From Flammula alnicola (Eukaryota; Basidiomycota; Agaricomycetes; Agaricales; Strophariaceae): a stretch of 64,000 nt of DNA. The notes under the pieces were generated by a model. The model saw only the letters and a program-made list of their open reading frames with translations, had not been told where the DNA came from and did no database searches. The DNA is taken from NCBI GenBank assembly GCA_015499995.1, contig JADNRV010000030.1, forward strand, positions 338,067 to 402,066. The letters run 5' to 3'. This document shows positions 12,148-24,213 of this stretch, one piece after another (positions within the stretch are counted from its first letter, which is position 1; every line of letters starts with the position of its first letter). The translations under genes were made by a program, and so were the position numbers.

Positions 12148-14274
12148 ATGCTCGTGCTTTACGAGACCGCAATGGGCTACTGCCTGTTCAAGGTTACCGA
12201 CTCTGCCAAAATCGAGAGTGCCGATCTGTGGAAGGAGTTTAAGACCCCGGAGAAGGCCAGCAAACTGTGCGTACTCTTGTTTATGTGCATTCGAGAAAAT
12301 ATCTATTAACGCTTTGGGCTTCACAGGCTGAAGCTGAAGGCTCTCCATCGGTTCACGTCGACCGCGACTGCTGTAGAAGATCTCACTGCGCTGCAGAGTG
12401 GAAAACTTGGAAAAGGTCTCAAGCAGTTCTTGACAGAGGAGGTGGTGGACAAGGGCAAGGGCAAGGATGCGTTGGTTGTGATTGATCCTCATCTTGGTTC
12501 GTTCTCTGTCACCTGGGAAGGCTCAACGTATCTGACCTTTTTTCACCCTGGAATAATTAGGGCGTTCAATCTCGAAAAAGTTGAGCATCAATGTCAATGC
12601 CATGGCTGAAGGCTCGCATGGCGATCTTTGGCGTGGTATCAGAAGTCAGATGACAGCTCTCCTTGAAGGGTTGGACCCCAAGGATTTAGCAACGATGAGC
12701 TTGGGTCTCAGCCATTCACTGGCACGGTACGCATGGCGAAAATGTCCTCCTGCTCTCGATGATTAAATTTCCTTCCTGCAGGTTTAAACTCAAATTTTCG
12801 CCGGATAAGGTTGACACTATGGTGGTGCAAGCAATTGCCCTGCTCGACGACCTCGACAAGGAAATCAACATTTATGCCATGAGAGTAAAGGTATGTAATC
12901 CCTTTTTATTTACCTAACCGCCATGTTGAAGAAATTCTCCTTTTCCAGGAATGGTACGGCTGGCATTTCCCTGAGATGGCCAAAATCATTGTCGATAACG
13001 TCGCATACGCTAAAACTATCAAGCTCATGGGTATGTTGTGGTGTTCTATTTTACTTTCATTATCTAATGTCATTTCGTAGGCTTCCGAACAAATGCCTCA
13101 ACAACAGACTTCGCTTCTGTTCTGCCGGAAGACCTTGAGGCTATCCTCAAGGCTGCCGCCGAAATTTCCATGGGTACTGAAATCTCAGACTCTGATATTG
13201 CACACATCCACTCCCTTTGCGACCAAGTCATCTCCATCTCACAATACCGCACACAACTTGCCGAATACCTCCGAAATCGTATGGCCGCCATTGCACCGAA
13301 CTTGACAGTCCTTGTAGGAGAGCTCGTCGGCGCTCGCCTCATCAGCCACGCTGGTAGCTTGCTAAATCTTGCCAAACACCCTGCCAGCACCATCCAGATT
13401 CTCGGAGCTGAGAAGGCTCTGTTCCGTGCCTTGAAGACAAAACACGACACACCGAAATACGGTTTGATCTATCATGTGCGTATTTCTTGTTCTGTCGAAC
13501 TCTGCGTACGATGACATTAATAATATCTTTTTGCGAAAAGGCTTCGCTTATTGGCCAAGCCCCTCCCAAGCTAAAGGGAAAGATGGCTCGTATGGTCGCC
13601 ACAAAAGCCGCACTATCGATCCGTGTCGATGCTCTCACCGACGCTGACGGCAAATCAGACGCAGCAGCGTCGTCAATAGGTATCGACAACCGCACCAAAC
13701 TTGAATCTCGTCTACGTGCCCTCGAACACGAAATGGACGCTGGAGGTGTCCGCCGCTTCGCCGACAACGGCAGAAAGCAGCAACGGTTCGAGATGACTGG
13801 CGAGACGAAGACATACAACGCCAAGGCCGACCATGTTGACTTGGTTTCGACGCAACGTGAGAGCCCTATGGAGGCTGCTGTGAAGGCGGTGCTTGATGTG
13901 AAGGAGGAGAAGCGGAAGGCGAAGGAGGAGAGGAGAGCGAAGAAGAGGGCTGAGAAGGAGAAGAGCGTCACGCAGGAGCCGGAGGATGAGGACCAGATGG
14001 ACGTGGATGGCCAGTCCAAGAAGGAGAGGAAGAGGAAACGGAGAGAGAGCGAGGGCGTGCCCATGGATGAGGATGAGCCGGAGAAGCCTAAGGTTTGTCA
14101 ACGCCGTTCCCTTTCCCACTTCATTGTTTCTCATATTCTTTTTGCTAGGAGGAGACAGAAGAAGAGAAAAAGGCAAGGAAAAGGGCGAAGAAGGAGGCCA
14201 AGGCGGCTGCTGCTGCTGCCGCTGCCGATGGTATTGAATCACCCAAGAAAAAGAAGAAAAAGTCAGACGCATAA
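12148..14274 (+). CDS. NOP58: Nop58, box C/D snoRNP core protein
   Basis: Nop58 is a core protein of box C/D snoRNPs, which guide rRNA 2'-O-methylation in the nucleolus. Eight exons join in frame: 12148-12266, 12327-12496, 12561-12726, 12782-12890, 12949-13030, 13081-13475, 13541-14092 and 14149-14274, giving 572 residues. The N-terminus [16 protein letters not shown] is the Nop5 N-domain. It is followed by the coiled-coil region ([20 protein letters not shown]) and the Nop domain ([20 protein letters not shown], then [13 protein letters not shown]). The C-terminal ~130 residues are Lys/Glu-rich and end in KKKKKKSDA, the usual KKE/D tail. Reading is clean, with no breaks. ERG27 follows on the same strand about 300 bp downstream. 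Confidence 0.97.
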
Positions 14275-14581
14275 TCGAAGTGTTGACTCGCAGATTTATT
14301 GTCGTGCTTTGTCTTTTTTACTTTTCTTGTCTGTCTTACCATCGTACACTATTTTTTACTCATGCGTGTCACCAATAAGACTACTACCTGAGTTATTTTT
14401 GAAGAAGAGCAAGGATGTATGAAAACTTGTCTAACTCAATTGAAAGCAGTTTACGGACGTGGGATTCTGTGGGCATCAATACAGTTTCCTGCAAGCTCGT
14501 ACGATTTCATATATTCGCGTCAAACATAACGATGACACCCATTCTTACTTTCAAACCACGTTTAACCTTCACGAACGTAAA

Positions 14582-16050
14582 ATGGTTAAAACTCTTCTAG
14601 CCCCTCCTCTGGTAGTTATCGTGACAGGTGCGAATGGGTACGTTGTACGTTTTGCTGCAAACCTACCAAACCAAAGTAACAACTGGCTTCGTTCAGCGGT
14701 GTGGGATATGGCATTTGCCAACGACTGCTACTCCAACTGTGCCAACTCAATCCTCCAGATGGGTTCCCCCAGGGCTTTTCATCCAATATCAAGGCGGACG
14801 AGCAAGCTCCAGCGGGCTATAAGGGCATTACCCTGATAATGGCGTGTCGGAATATGAAGCGCGCAGAAGTTGCTCGTACAAAACTCCTCCAGTGGCTAGA
14901 TAACCACCTCGCCACCCTCAAAAGATCCTCGGCAGACGACGAGGATTATGTTCGCACCTTCCGTGCTCACTGTGATATCCAAATACACGAGCTAGACCTC
15001 GCGTCTGTTAGCAGCACGCTCAAATTTGCCGCCACGATCAAGAAAAAGTAATGTCGCCACTGTTTCTCTTGTAAAGCGGTGCCTAATGGTTGTTAATCTT
15101 CAGAGTTCCATATGTCTCTCATCTCGTGTGTAATGCTGGCGTTGCGAGCTTCAGCGGTATCGACTGGTTGGCATGCTTCAAGCAACTTGCAGTCAGCCCA
15201 ATGACTGCTATCACAGCGCCAGAGTTCTACCTACAGCACGAAGGAGAGATTAGTCCGGATAATATTGGTTGGGTGTGGCAATCTAACGTGTTTGGTCATT
15301 TTGTCTTGGTGCGTCGTTTGCAATGGAATTTTACAAGTTCGATTGCTCATAATTTTCGTGTAGTTCCGCGAACTTGAGACTTTGTTGGCCAAATCGCCTT
15401 TCGAGAGCTCTAGAGTACTATGGTGTTCTTCTTTAGAAGCATCCCCCAAGTTCTACGACTCCAGGGACTGGCAGTTGAAGATCACAGAACATTCGTACGA
15501 GAGTACAAAGTACCAGATTGACCTCATTGCGACAAATCTCGACCAGTTGGCTGTGCAATCTGTGCCAACGAACGGAAAACGCATACGACATTTCATTACT
15601 GAACCTGGAGTATGTTCAACGACAATAAGTCAGGCACTTGTAGGACCTTTTCTCGACATTCTGAAAGTGCTCCTTTTCTACTTGGTCAGTGATCCAGTCT
15701 GCGTCGCGCGTTCTAAGCTAAATCTGTTATGTCAATAGGGTCGATTGTTTGGCTCCCCGCATCACTCCATATTGCCTTTGAAAGCTGCTATTGCCGCTGT
15801 CCACCTCATCCTCGTGCCTCTATGCTTCCTGCCTGGCTTCCTCGATCACGACCCCAGCAAACCTGTGCGATACGGTGCTCAAACAGGACGGTGGGGCGAC
15901 GAATATGTTGGGCTTACTGTGGTAAAAGAATGGGACGATCATAAAGAAGAAGGAAAAGATCTCATCAAGCACTGCGACGAGTTGTATAAGTCTTGGAAAC
16001 AAGCGGAGGCGGCACCGAAACAATTCGAGAAGGCTAGTGAACGCATGTAG
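14582..16050 (+). CDS. ERG27: 3-keto-steroid reductase, ergosterol pathway (Erg27-type SDR)
   Basis: Erg27 reduces the C-3 ketone during C-4 demethylation of sterols at the ER and lipid droplets. Five exons join in frame: 14582-14637, 14697-15047, 15104-15308, 15364-15684 and 15739-16050, giving 414 residues. The Rossmann motif TGANGGVGYGI is split by intron 1. CNAG follows in HLVCNAGVASFSG, and the YxxxK catalytic pair appears as YESTK in exon 4. The long insertion between CNAG and the active site and the C-terminal hydrophobic segment (IAAVHLILVPLCFLPGF) are typical of the Erg27 branch, as opposed to generic SDRs. All splice sites are GT-AG and frames are unbroken. Confidence 0.92.
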
Positions 16051-16429
16051 CCTTTGCATATCTGTCCATTTCTATACCCCTACTTATAATAGCTTACATG
16101 CTTCTGGATTCCGATCCTGCAATTTATAGAAAGAACGCTGTCGTTATGTCGAAGGATGCCAGCATCCTACCTTTCTTGACATCCACAGCTAGCTACTGGT
16201 AGAAATTCCCAAAGTTTAACGAGAGGGCTACCTACAGGCATAGAATGGAATCGATTCTCGCCAACACGTCACGTAGGAAGTTATGTAACTACCTCGGCAG
16301 ATGGAGCAGTGGTGGACTCGGGCAATAGACACTCTTCAAGGGTAAGTCACTCACACTCCGCTCAACATTTCTCACTTTTCTCTGCAGAAAGCTTTCCAAA
16401 ATTGTTCAACAGGCTGAGGACTTTTCTAG
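16051..16429. other. Intergenic region between convergent ERG27 and the Fic gene
   Basis: 379 bp between two stop codons. It should contain both 3' UTRs. I see no gene or strong repeat. Confidence 0.6.
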
Positions 16430-17016
16430 TCATGTAAATCTGCCTTGTGAAGTAGGATCATCATGATGCGGTGTCGCGTTCGCTAGACCTGCGACATCTA
16501 GCTTTCCAGCGGCAACGTCCATGTAACGAGTCGCGATATTGGCCACTGATTCATGCGCCTCGCCTACCTTCCCTGTGTCCGTTAACCCACTAGTAACACC
16601 CATCATTCGTGTATATTCATTCGCCAGGAAGAAGCCTGACGAGAAAGTTAACATTAGCGACCTGAGGGCGTCGAATGGCCACAAAAACAATACCGGTGCG
16701 CTTGTTTCCATCCTTAAACGGATGTCCTGCAGACAGATGAATTCACCGTCAATCAGATAAACTGGAAAATTCAAAATTGCATACCTTTGATAATACCGTA
16801 GGCAAGAGTGGCAGCCAAATACGAGACCGGTCGATCGGGTTCATAAACGCTGACGTGAAGTGGTCGAACAAGCGATGACGCGAGTTCGTTGGGCTTAACG
16901 ACGACCGACTCTGCAGGATGAACGATCTGAGCGTTGATGCGTCGAGCATACTCTGAAGTGAAAAGACGAGCAAGGCGGGCTGTATGAACTGATAATGGCA
17001 TGATAGTGCGGGGCAC
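16430..17016 (-). CDS. Doc-like Fic-domain protein
   Basis: Fic proteins transfer AMP or phosphate groups to target proteins; the Doc branch phosphorylates its target. Three minus-strand exons join in frame: 17016-16785, 16726-16694 and 16635-16430, giving 156 residues. The middle exon is only 33 nt and carries most of the active-site signature HPFKDGNKRTG (catalytic His, then the anion-binding loop). Upstream is a Doc-like helix (YLAATLAYGIIKG) after a VRPLHVSVYEPD segment; downstream is FFLANEYTRMMG, as expected after the motif. The Lys after GN, instead of Gly, matches Doc more than AMPylating Fic enzymes. No partner antitoxin is visible nearby. Two spliceosomal introns show that it is a resident nuclear gene, not contamination. 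A role is not known. Confidence 0.85.
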
Positions 17017-17300
17017 GCGTCGCGTGTCACTAGACAGAAGATGCCGGTGCTTCGTTGATCATGAGAGGGAGTCTGGCCCGGGAGAGTCGGCGGAGATTGA
17101 ATTAGGCGATAAACGGCGCTAAACGCCAACAACTTGAAGGTGAAATCGGCGGTTTCCTGCTGTAGAGCAACTATATCACGAATTTCACACATTCGTTGAG
17201 TTAAGCGACTTCAGCGCTTGAGGAAGGATGTTGGAGTTCACCGCATGTTATTTTTCTCTTAAAAACACACTTCCACTTGCTTTATCGAATTTATCAAATG

Positions 17301-19070
17301 TCACAATTCGAAGGTTCCTTGACCCCTCTCGCCCCACGAAATGTCAACAGGACCTTCCCTTTCCCCCATCATTCTGCGGAGCGACCAGATTACGTGGGAT
17401 CCATCGCGCTCAATGATGACGTCCTTACTCAAATCCAAGATATTGCCCATATACCAATTTATTCTCCGTATATTCGGGCATGCTTTCACAAGAGCACGAA
17501 CAACCTCGGTATTTTCGGAGGGTGACTCGCAGGCTGAACTGAGGAATTTGATGCCTTGTAACGTTCGTAGGAGTGGCAGCTGGCCGAATACAGGAAATAA
17601 GTCACGGTTCTGAAATTATGACAGCAAAAGATGTTAATTATCTCGTCACTCATGGAGGGAATTGTTAGAATGCTCACGGTTCGAGTTGTTAAGTATTCTG
17701 AATGGCCCAGATGCAACCACTGTAAGTTGGGTGCGATGTCGGAAAGCCTTGTGATCAAATGGCTGAGGTCGTTCTCGGCTTCCACACTTACTTTCTTTAA
17801 TGTGGGCCCACTACCGCTCAGCTCAAGGAGGTCCAGAAACGTATCATCGAACGGTGCGCTGCTGATAAGTTCTAGTGGACGAGGCACGGAAACTGCAGAC
17901 TTCAGAATGGAATGTGTTATGGCCCATCCTGGATGTATACGTAACCTTTTCAGACATGGAAGGGTACCAGGAAGCAAAGCGATAGATGAATCGACCCTCA
18001 CATTTATCAATGAGAGGTGTTCAAGAGTTGGATGCGAGGCAAGGAAGCGAGCAAGTTCTGTAGAAATAATATCAAAGCTAAAGAGCCGGATCTCGCGGAG
18101 AGACCTCCAGTGTGCACCAGTTAAAATGGTGTTCGCATTCACTGCTTTGCAGTCAGGGTTCGCATACAAAATATACCGGAGTCTCAGGACCTAAAGTGGG
18201 ATAGCTTGAGCATGTCGTTTGTTCATAGAGGCATGGACAAATTTACCTCCAGGTTTGGGCAGTCTTCTACAAGCATCTTTCCACACCGTTCAATGTTTGG
18301 AACACCGAATTCACCGACATTGAATGCCTCTGTCTGCAATAAAAATGATGTCAAATCCCTGAATAAGAAAAACTGGATGAAAAGGCATCAGGGACAATAT
18401 CACAATACTATATAGATGTATTGGGACATACATTTGGATTGCGGGTAGGCCTCTGGTACGCAGAATCATCTGTATCTTCAAGTAGAGGCTCGTAGGGCTT
18501 TTCGCGGTCGACAACGTCGATGCTCCTCAAAAGAGGGCAGTACTTGGCAAGCACCATCCATACATCAGCCTCGGCATTGGGGTTGATAAGGGGCGGTGTG
18601 CGCGACCATTGAAACGAGGTCAGACCAGCCATTCCTTTCAACGCAGAGACCAAGATGCGCTCCGCAGCAAGATCCGCGGCATTTTTGGCAGCATCACGAG
18701 CTCTGAGAGCGCCAACGTCGTCATCATCCGCTTCATCCGCTTCAGGATGAGCTACAGGGAGCGAGGGTGCTTCCAAGTTGCGGAAAATGGCAGGAATAAC
18801 TGGCTCCTCGACACCTTCGTAGTTCCATTTGATCTCGGCGGATTGCACCTCCAGTGTGCGGACGTTCTGCGCAAGTGAGTGATTGTCGGCGAATTTTGTC
18901 CAAACTGGTGATAGGAGTGGGGCACGGATAATACGAAACTGGGTATGATGTGGAGAGACGAGTGAACGTAGCAGAGTGCAGACACCGGCAAGGCTTCTGA
19001 CATCAACAGGTGACTCTAACGCCCCGGCGATGTGATCAAGTGTTTCTGGGGGCAGCTCAATGATTAGCAT
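17301..19070 (-). CDS. F-box/LRR-type protein
   Basis: Such proteins normally link substrates to SCF ubiquitin ligases. The start at 19070 opens directly with an F-box-like helix pair (LPPETLDHIAGALESPVDVRSL); an in-frame ATG 36 codons upstream is possible but less likely. Exon 1 (19070-18432) is followed by a short exon reading TEAFNVGEFGVPNIER, a third exon starting VLRLRYILYANPDCK, and a last exon ending EREGPVDISWGERGQGTFEL. The C-terminal half has repeated leucine-rich units (LREIRLFSFDI, LEHLSLINV, LKRLRIHPG). Agaricomycetes carry many such genes, and the substrate cannot be predicted. Confidence 0.75.
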
Positions 19071-19864
19071 GATTTCGTGTTCGAGTGCAAGTATTGAATG
19101 TGGTTTTTGCTTGGGCGTAGCAATCTTCCTATGTATATTTGCCGCACGGTATTTTCTGCTATTTGCTTGCATCCACATTCATGATTGTCATGTTGATCAG
19201 TAATTGAAGTTACAGCCTCGCCGCTCAAACGATCGAGACTTATGTAATGATGATATGATGCAAATATCAGCGGTCATACGATAAGATAACTTGGCGTGAG
19301 TTCCACCAAATACAATGAGCGTGATGATGATGAGATGAGAATGTATTTTGATGTGCAAGATAACCTAACACCGGTTTTCTTGTTTGTGCCTGGGCTTTCG
19401 CGGGCTTTGCGAATATTCGAAATTTCGGAGCTTTGAACCGTCCATCCACCGATCACCTGGACCGTGGGCGTATGTTCAAAAGGCATCCGCTTTGGATCGG
19501 GCCGGGTCGATGACCAAGCACGCATGCGATCCAAAGATATTCGGCATTTCAAATCCGGATTTCGAAAATGAATGCTGAGAAGCCCGAGAAAGTCCTGAGC
19601 GTCTGGACAAGTCGATTTGTGGCATATGTATGCCGAGAACCAAACCTGCTATACCAACCAGAGTGAAACTCACAGCTGGCAGGTTGGATAGGCAGACATA
19701 GGCACAAATCCAGACTGGCACCCCAACTCGAGTGGAACTCTGGTGTACAATTGATCAAACATCTTTTATAAATAGTGGTCGCAAATTCATGATTCAAGCA
19801 GTAAGATACATGTGCAAGCAGAATGTAAGCTAATTGAGATGATAAAGTTAAGTTGATGCAAATA

Positions 19865-21540
19865 TTAAGCGTCTGTTAAAGCGTCAAGGGATGGTTGAGA
19901 AATGTTATGATTGATGCGGAATTGTTCGAAAATAGTAGCCAGCTCGTCGACGTGACTCCTCTTGTAAGCCTTCGATGTGCTCATGGGTAAGATCTCCTCC
20001 ATGCGCCGCCAATACAGCAGGAACGCGAGTGATGTCCATCCGCCAGTAGCGGCTACAATCTCCGGGGGTACACCTGCCAGGAGTAGCTCGACCGCCCCTC
20101 CGATACGGAAGCTGTGACCTAGGACATGAGCCAGTAATGCCGATGTCCATATGGATGACACGAAGTCAAGGAAGATATGTTTGATCATGTTCTTAACGCC
20201 TCCAGATGGTAATCGATAGGCGAAAAGGCTTGCGGAAGCTGGGATGTCGGTGTTGACGTCGAGATGATTCTGGAGAGCTTTACAAGGGCATAAGGAGTCA
20301 TCGCGAGCTGTTAAGATGATCGTGGCGCCCTCCTCTTTGGTAGTTTTCGTCCAAGGTATGCGGAAATGCGCTGATCGCGTACCATCTCGCAATGTGCGGA
20401 AAGTCACACTAGGGTGAATGAGCAGACTGAAATTAAGGAAAGAATAATGAGTACATACTGGGATGATCGGGTGACATGATAGAAAGGATCAAAGGAGGCA
20501 TCGACGGAGACGGTTGTTTCACCCAAGCGCCGGCAACCCCAGAATGTGCAGAGCACGACCGCCCACACTGCTGCATGGAAAGGAATGGATAATGTGAGGG
20601 CGCGATGCAGGCATGAGAGGTGTTCGACGGAGACTGGTGCGCGCAAAGGGCGCTTGTGTTTGGCGCCTTCTTTGTTTGCCGCTTTGCGAGCAAAGTCGAC
20701 CCAGACGTCGTCTTCGCCATGCCAGGGTGCGTAGTTGACGAGGTGCCAGCTTCGAATGCCGGAGAGCCATCCTTTGATCGTGCCGCCAGGGTGTAGGCCC
20801 TTGTGTTCCGCGATGAAGGCGCAGATGAGCGCGTATGAGGCTGGCATTCTGTCCTCCTCGGAGATTGCGTATTTGTCGCAGAATTGGGTCCAGCGTAAAG
20901 GGCCCGCGGCGTAGGACGATTTTGTCGCCGGTGCGAGTGCGCCGCGGATAGTCATCATGACTGGCTCGACGAGTTCGTCAGGGATGAGATTGTTGAGTTG
21001 AGCGCGATGTTGTTTGGCAAATGGAGTATCCCACACGAATAAACGATCCCCGGCCGCAACGTGAGGATGGAGAGCACTGTCCGCAATGCTGCATCCAGCC
21101 TTGGGCTTGCGCGGTTTGATAACTCGTGATGCCTCGCGGGAAGGGTAGTTCGTAAAAAGGCTTGGTGGATGTGACGAAGAGGGGATGGTATGGATCAATG
21201 ATAAGTCCGATTGTAAGTTACTGGTATGGCAAGGGAATGGATGCAAATTTGAAGACAATGGTACGTGCAGAGGGGAATTTTTTTGTGATAATGATACATG
21301 TGCTTGGGATTGAGGAGATGCTGATGATAAGGATGAGATTGTGGTATTGTGCAAATGATGGGAATTCTGAACGGAGATGGAACGAGTACTATGTGCTACG
21401 GAATGCGAGGGGTTATTTAAAAAAGGGTTGGGATTGAAACTATGAGAGAACGTGGGGCGCGGTAAAGGCTTGACGTCTTCACCCACGTCTCTCTCGACAG
21501 CACGCGCCGCCGAAAAAATGAAAGGGTTTAGACTAGACAT
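19865..21540 (-). CDS. Tyrosine recombinase of the DIRS-like element
   Basis: It would integrate the element's cDNA. The start at 21540 (MSSLNPFIF) overlaps the RT stop codon. Exons 21540-20459 and 20408-19865 join across a 50-nt GT-AG intron to give 541 residues. The catalytic set is visible: an Arg in WGCRRLGETT, the HxxR box as GHSFRIGG, a TGGW segment and the nucleophilic Tyr in FLLYWRR. The first ~200 residues are Ser/Pro-rich and probably disordered. There are no internal stops after splicing, so the copy may be recent or active. Confidence 0.85.
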
Positions 21541-24213
21541 TATAAAAACAATTGCGAAGCTCATCTGGGAGCGTGAAAGACGGGAAGATTTGCTTACCCT
21601 GTGACCCTGGTTCTCCGCGCGAGATAGGGTCTGCAGGATTTGCAGCTGAAGCGACGTATGCGAGCTCTGGAGTGATGAATAATGGAAGGAGGACGGCGTA
21701 AGTACGCCTGACCGATAAGTTGATATGATGGTTGCGGCTACGGCCTTTGTCGAGCGCGCCAATGGTGCCGTTGTTGTCGGAGTGGATGAGTAGGCGGGTG
21801 TCGTGAAATCCGCTGGCCTGTAGGAAATAGACCAGTAGCTCTATTGCGACTGTTTCCAGCCAGCAGATGTCCCTGCCGAAAATCTTCCAGGATGGCTGAA
21901 GGCGGAATGCCGCCCACTCATCGCCCATCACAATGCCGATGCCCCAGGATGTCGAGGCGTCAACGAAAAGATGTAAGTCCCTGGTGAGGCCTCGAGGGCG
22001 CAATGTCCTCGAGACGCCGATGACGGAGAGTGTATTGAGCCACCATTTGAGATCGGATATGACCGATTTCGGTGGAAACAAGATGGCATATTCCCTATCT
22101 GCTGGGAATTTCGACGCGAAGTTCGAGAGGGAAGCGAGGTGTGAGCGGCCCTCCCTGTAGACGAAGGAGATGTGACATAGGGACCCATGAATCTTCTGGA
22201 CATCCAGTAGTTGGCAAGGATGCCCCGAGAACCTATCGAGGAATTGTCGAACGCGGCCGAAGAACTTGAGGCGCTTCTCTTCCGGTAAGCTGACTAGTTT
22301 GTTCGGAATGTCCCAGAGGAACCCAATAAACGTGGTGACGAATTTGAATGTGTCGTCTCCTTTTTCTTCGTGCCATGGAATGCCCAGAGGCGCGATGCGG
22401 CGAAGCATCTCGGCCTTGTCGTAATCGTATGTGAAATCGCCGTCGACATAAGTTCCCGTGGGAGAAGGGAATCGGAAGACGTTTAAATCGTCTTCGTACT
22501 TCGGTACAGGTGCAACTCCTTCACCATCCCAAATGTCGACAGACGCATTCGACGCCATGCTTGAGTTGCTACTCGCGCAGGCGGCGCTGAACGGGTGTGC
22601 ATGATCGATGAAGAATTGGCCCGGAAGCCCTTGGACAACCAACCAGGGCTTGTGCGATGGGTGAACTGGGCATGTGCGATGGAATTTTGCAATGTCGAGG
22701 GTACAGACTTGAGTACCCGGGGGGGCATGTGCAATCTGATGAATGGATATGAGCTGTCTACTCGATGTGAGAGGCAAATGACGAGGTAAATCGTGAATCG
22801 TGAATCGTGATGGAATAGAGCGCGGATGAGTCGCGAGATGTGGCACAAGCCGAGTGGTATGTCACCCAGAGGTGAGCGAATAGCGATGGAAATGTATAGC
22901 GATTTGTGAACGTATCACAAATGGCATGTATATTGGCATGAGCCGAATGGGATGGACTCTCGAATGATCGAGTTCAAAGGTAACGCGTGGATGCAAATAC
23001 CCGAACAACATGTAGATGATGAGTGAGAAACCAGACTCTCGCACTAAACGCAGAGAGCCGGTGTAATAGGGTGGATAGAAGGGTGAATTTATTGATATTA
23101 AATACTCACGATGTCAGCGACCTTCGACGCGGTGTCGAATCTCGTAGGAAAGTCGTCTTTCGAGATGTGCGAATTAACAGAGTCGTGTTCTTTGGTGCTC
23201 TTCGAGAGGTGTCGGCAGATCCGAACTTTGTCTGGAGTGTCGCCTGGTTGGGGTTGGACCACTGCGATGATGGGAGATGCGTGGAATGGGCCGCGAAGAG
23301 TACGTTCGACCTCTTTGCGGGTGTATGGTCCAGACATGCGGCCAGATGCGACCTCCTTGCGGAGATAGTCCTGAATAATGTCAATGTGTTCGAAAAATGA
23401 AGGGTTATGTGGAAGAATAATGGTCTCTCGAATGTCAGGCATGCGCCCTAAAGGAAAACCGTGCAAAAGGTTGTGTACAAGGAGAGGATAAGAGGACGTG
23501 AGATTATGTTTATCTAAAAGAGATTCGAAGGCGACTGCGTTATATGGATGGATTACTCTAGAGAAAATATCTTCGTGAAGGTGAATGGAAGCATCAAATT
23601 GTGGTCTATGGAAAATAGAAGACGAAAAATCGGTATAAGTAAGGCAAGGTGGGCGCGAGGTAGCTAGGAATTCTTCAAACGTCGGAAGGGCGCGCGCGGC
23701 AAGTCCAGGAGAATGCGTGGTGGCCTTTTCCGCAGTAAGAGCAGATGTGGGCGCGCTCGTCTTTGGGATGGGAGCATTCTGATCGATCGCCCTTGAGGTT
23801 GAAGCGGATGCAAATTTCCTTGTTGTCGGGCGCTCGGAGAATTCGGTTGGAGTATTTTGCCCAGGTAGGTTTTCCGTCACTGGATTTTGCGGGCGTTGTG
23901 TCGTTAGAGTGGGATAGGATGGTGTGGCCCCTCCGGGCGCATAAGATGCAGCAAGCGGGGAGGGGAGACTTCGAGCTGCCAGATGGAAAGGGAGAGGAGT
24001 TGGTGGATGAAGAGTAAGAGTTGCCAGGACGTGAGAACCGTCCGTTGCTGCCACCGCTACGAGGTGGGAAATTCTGCGATTTTCCCAGACCCTGCAAAAC
24101 CTCGAGGGTGCGAGCCCATGTCTTGGCCTCGGATTTTGCGAGAGCATAAAGGTCGGCATAATGCGCGGCGTTGTATTCTTTCTTCTCACTCCAGAATTCT
24201 TGACGGAGTTCAA
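21533..24213 (-). CDS. Reverse transcriptase-RNase H of the DIRS-like element
   Basis: The polymerase copies element RNA. The conserved part starts near 23707 (LPTFEEFLATSRPP). Exon 1 ends at 23110 with a GTGAGT donor and exon 2 starts at 22735 after a CAG acceptor, leaving a 374-nt intron that splits the RT domain. RT motifs include TLDIAKFHRT, the catalytic YEDD in KYEDDLNVF, and SLCHISFV. RNase H motifs follow: FVDASTSWG, then LETVAIELL, then IHSDNNG. The frame extends upstream to 24213 but there overlaps Gag in another frame, so the true start is unknown: either reinitiation or a +1 shift near the Gag stop. The stop at 21533 overlaps the recombinase start. Confidence 0.85.

Noticed and set aside
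13342..14064. 240-codon minus-strand frame opposite NOP58
   Set aside because: It mirrors the Lys/Glu-rich tail of NOP58, giving Ser/Phe/Leu-rich nonsense.
23098..24213. Minus-strand frame upstream of 23707 as a real N-terminal extension of RT
   Set aside because: It overlaps the Gag zinc-finger region in another frame and its sequence is not RT-like, so only the part from about 23707 onward is treated as supported.
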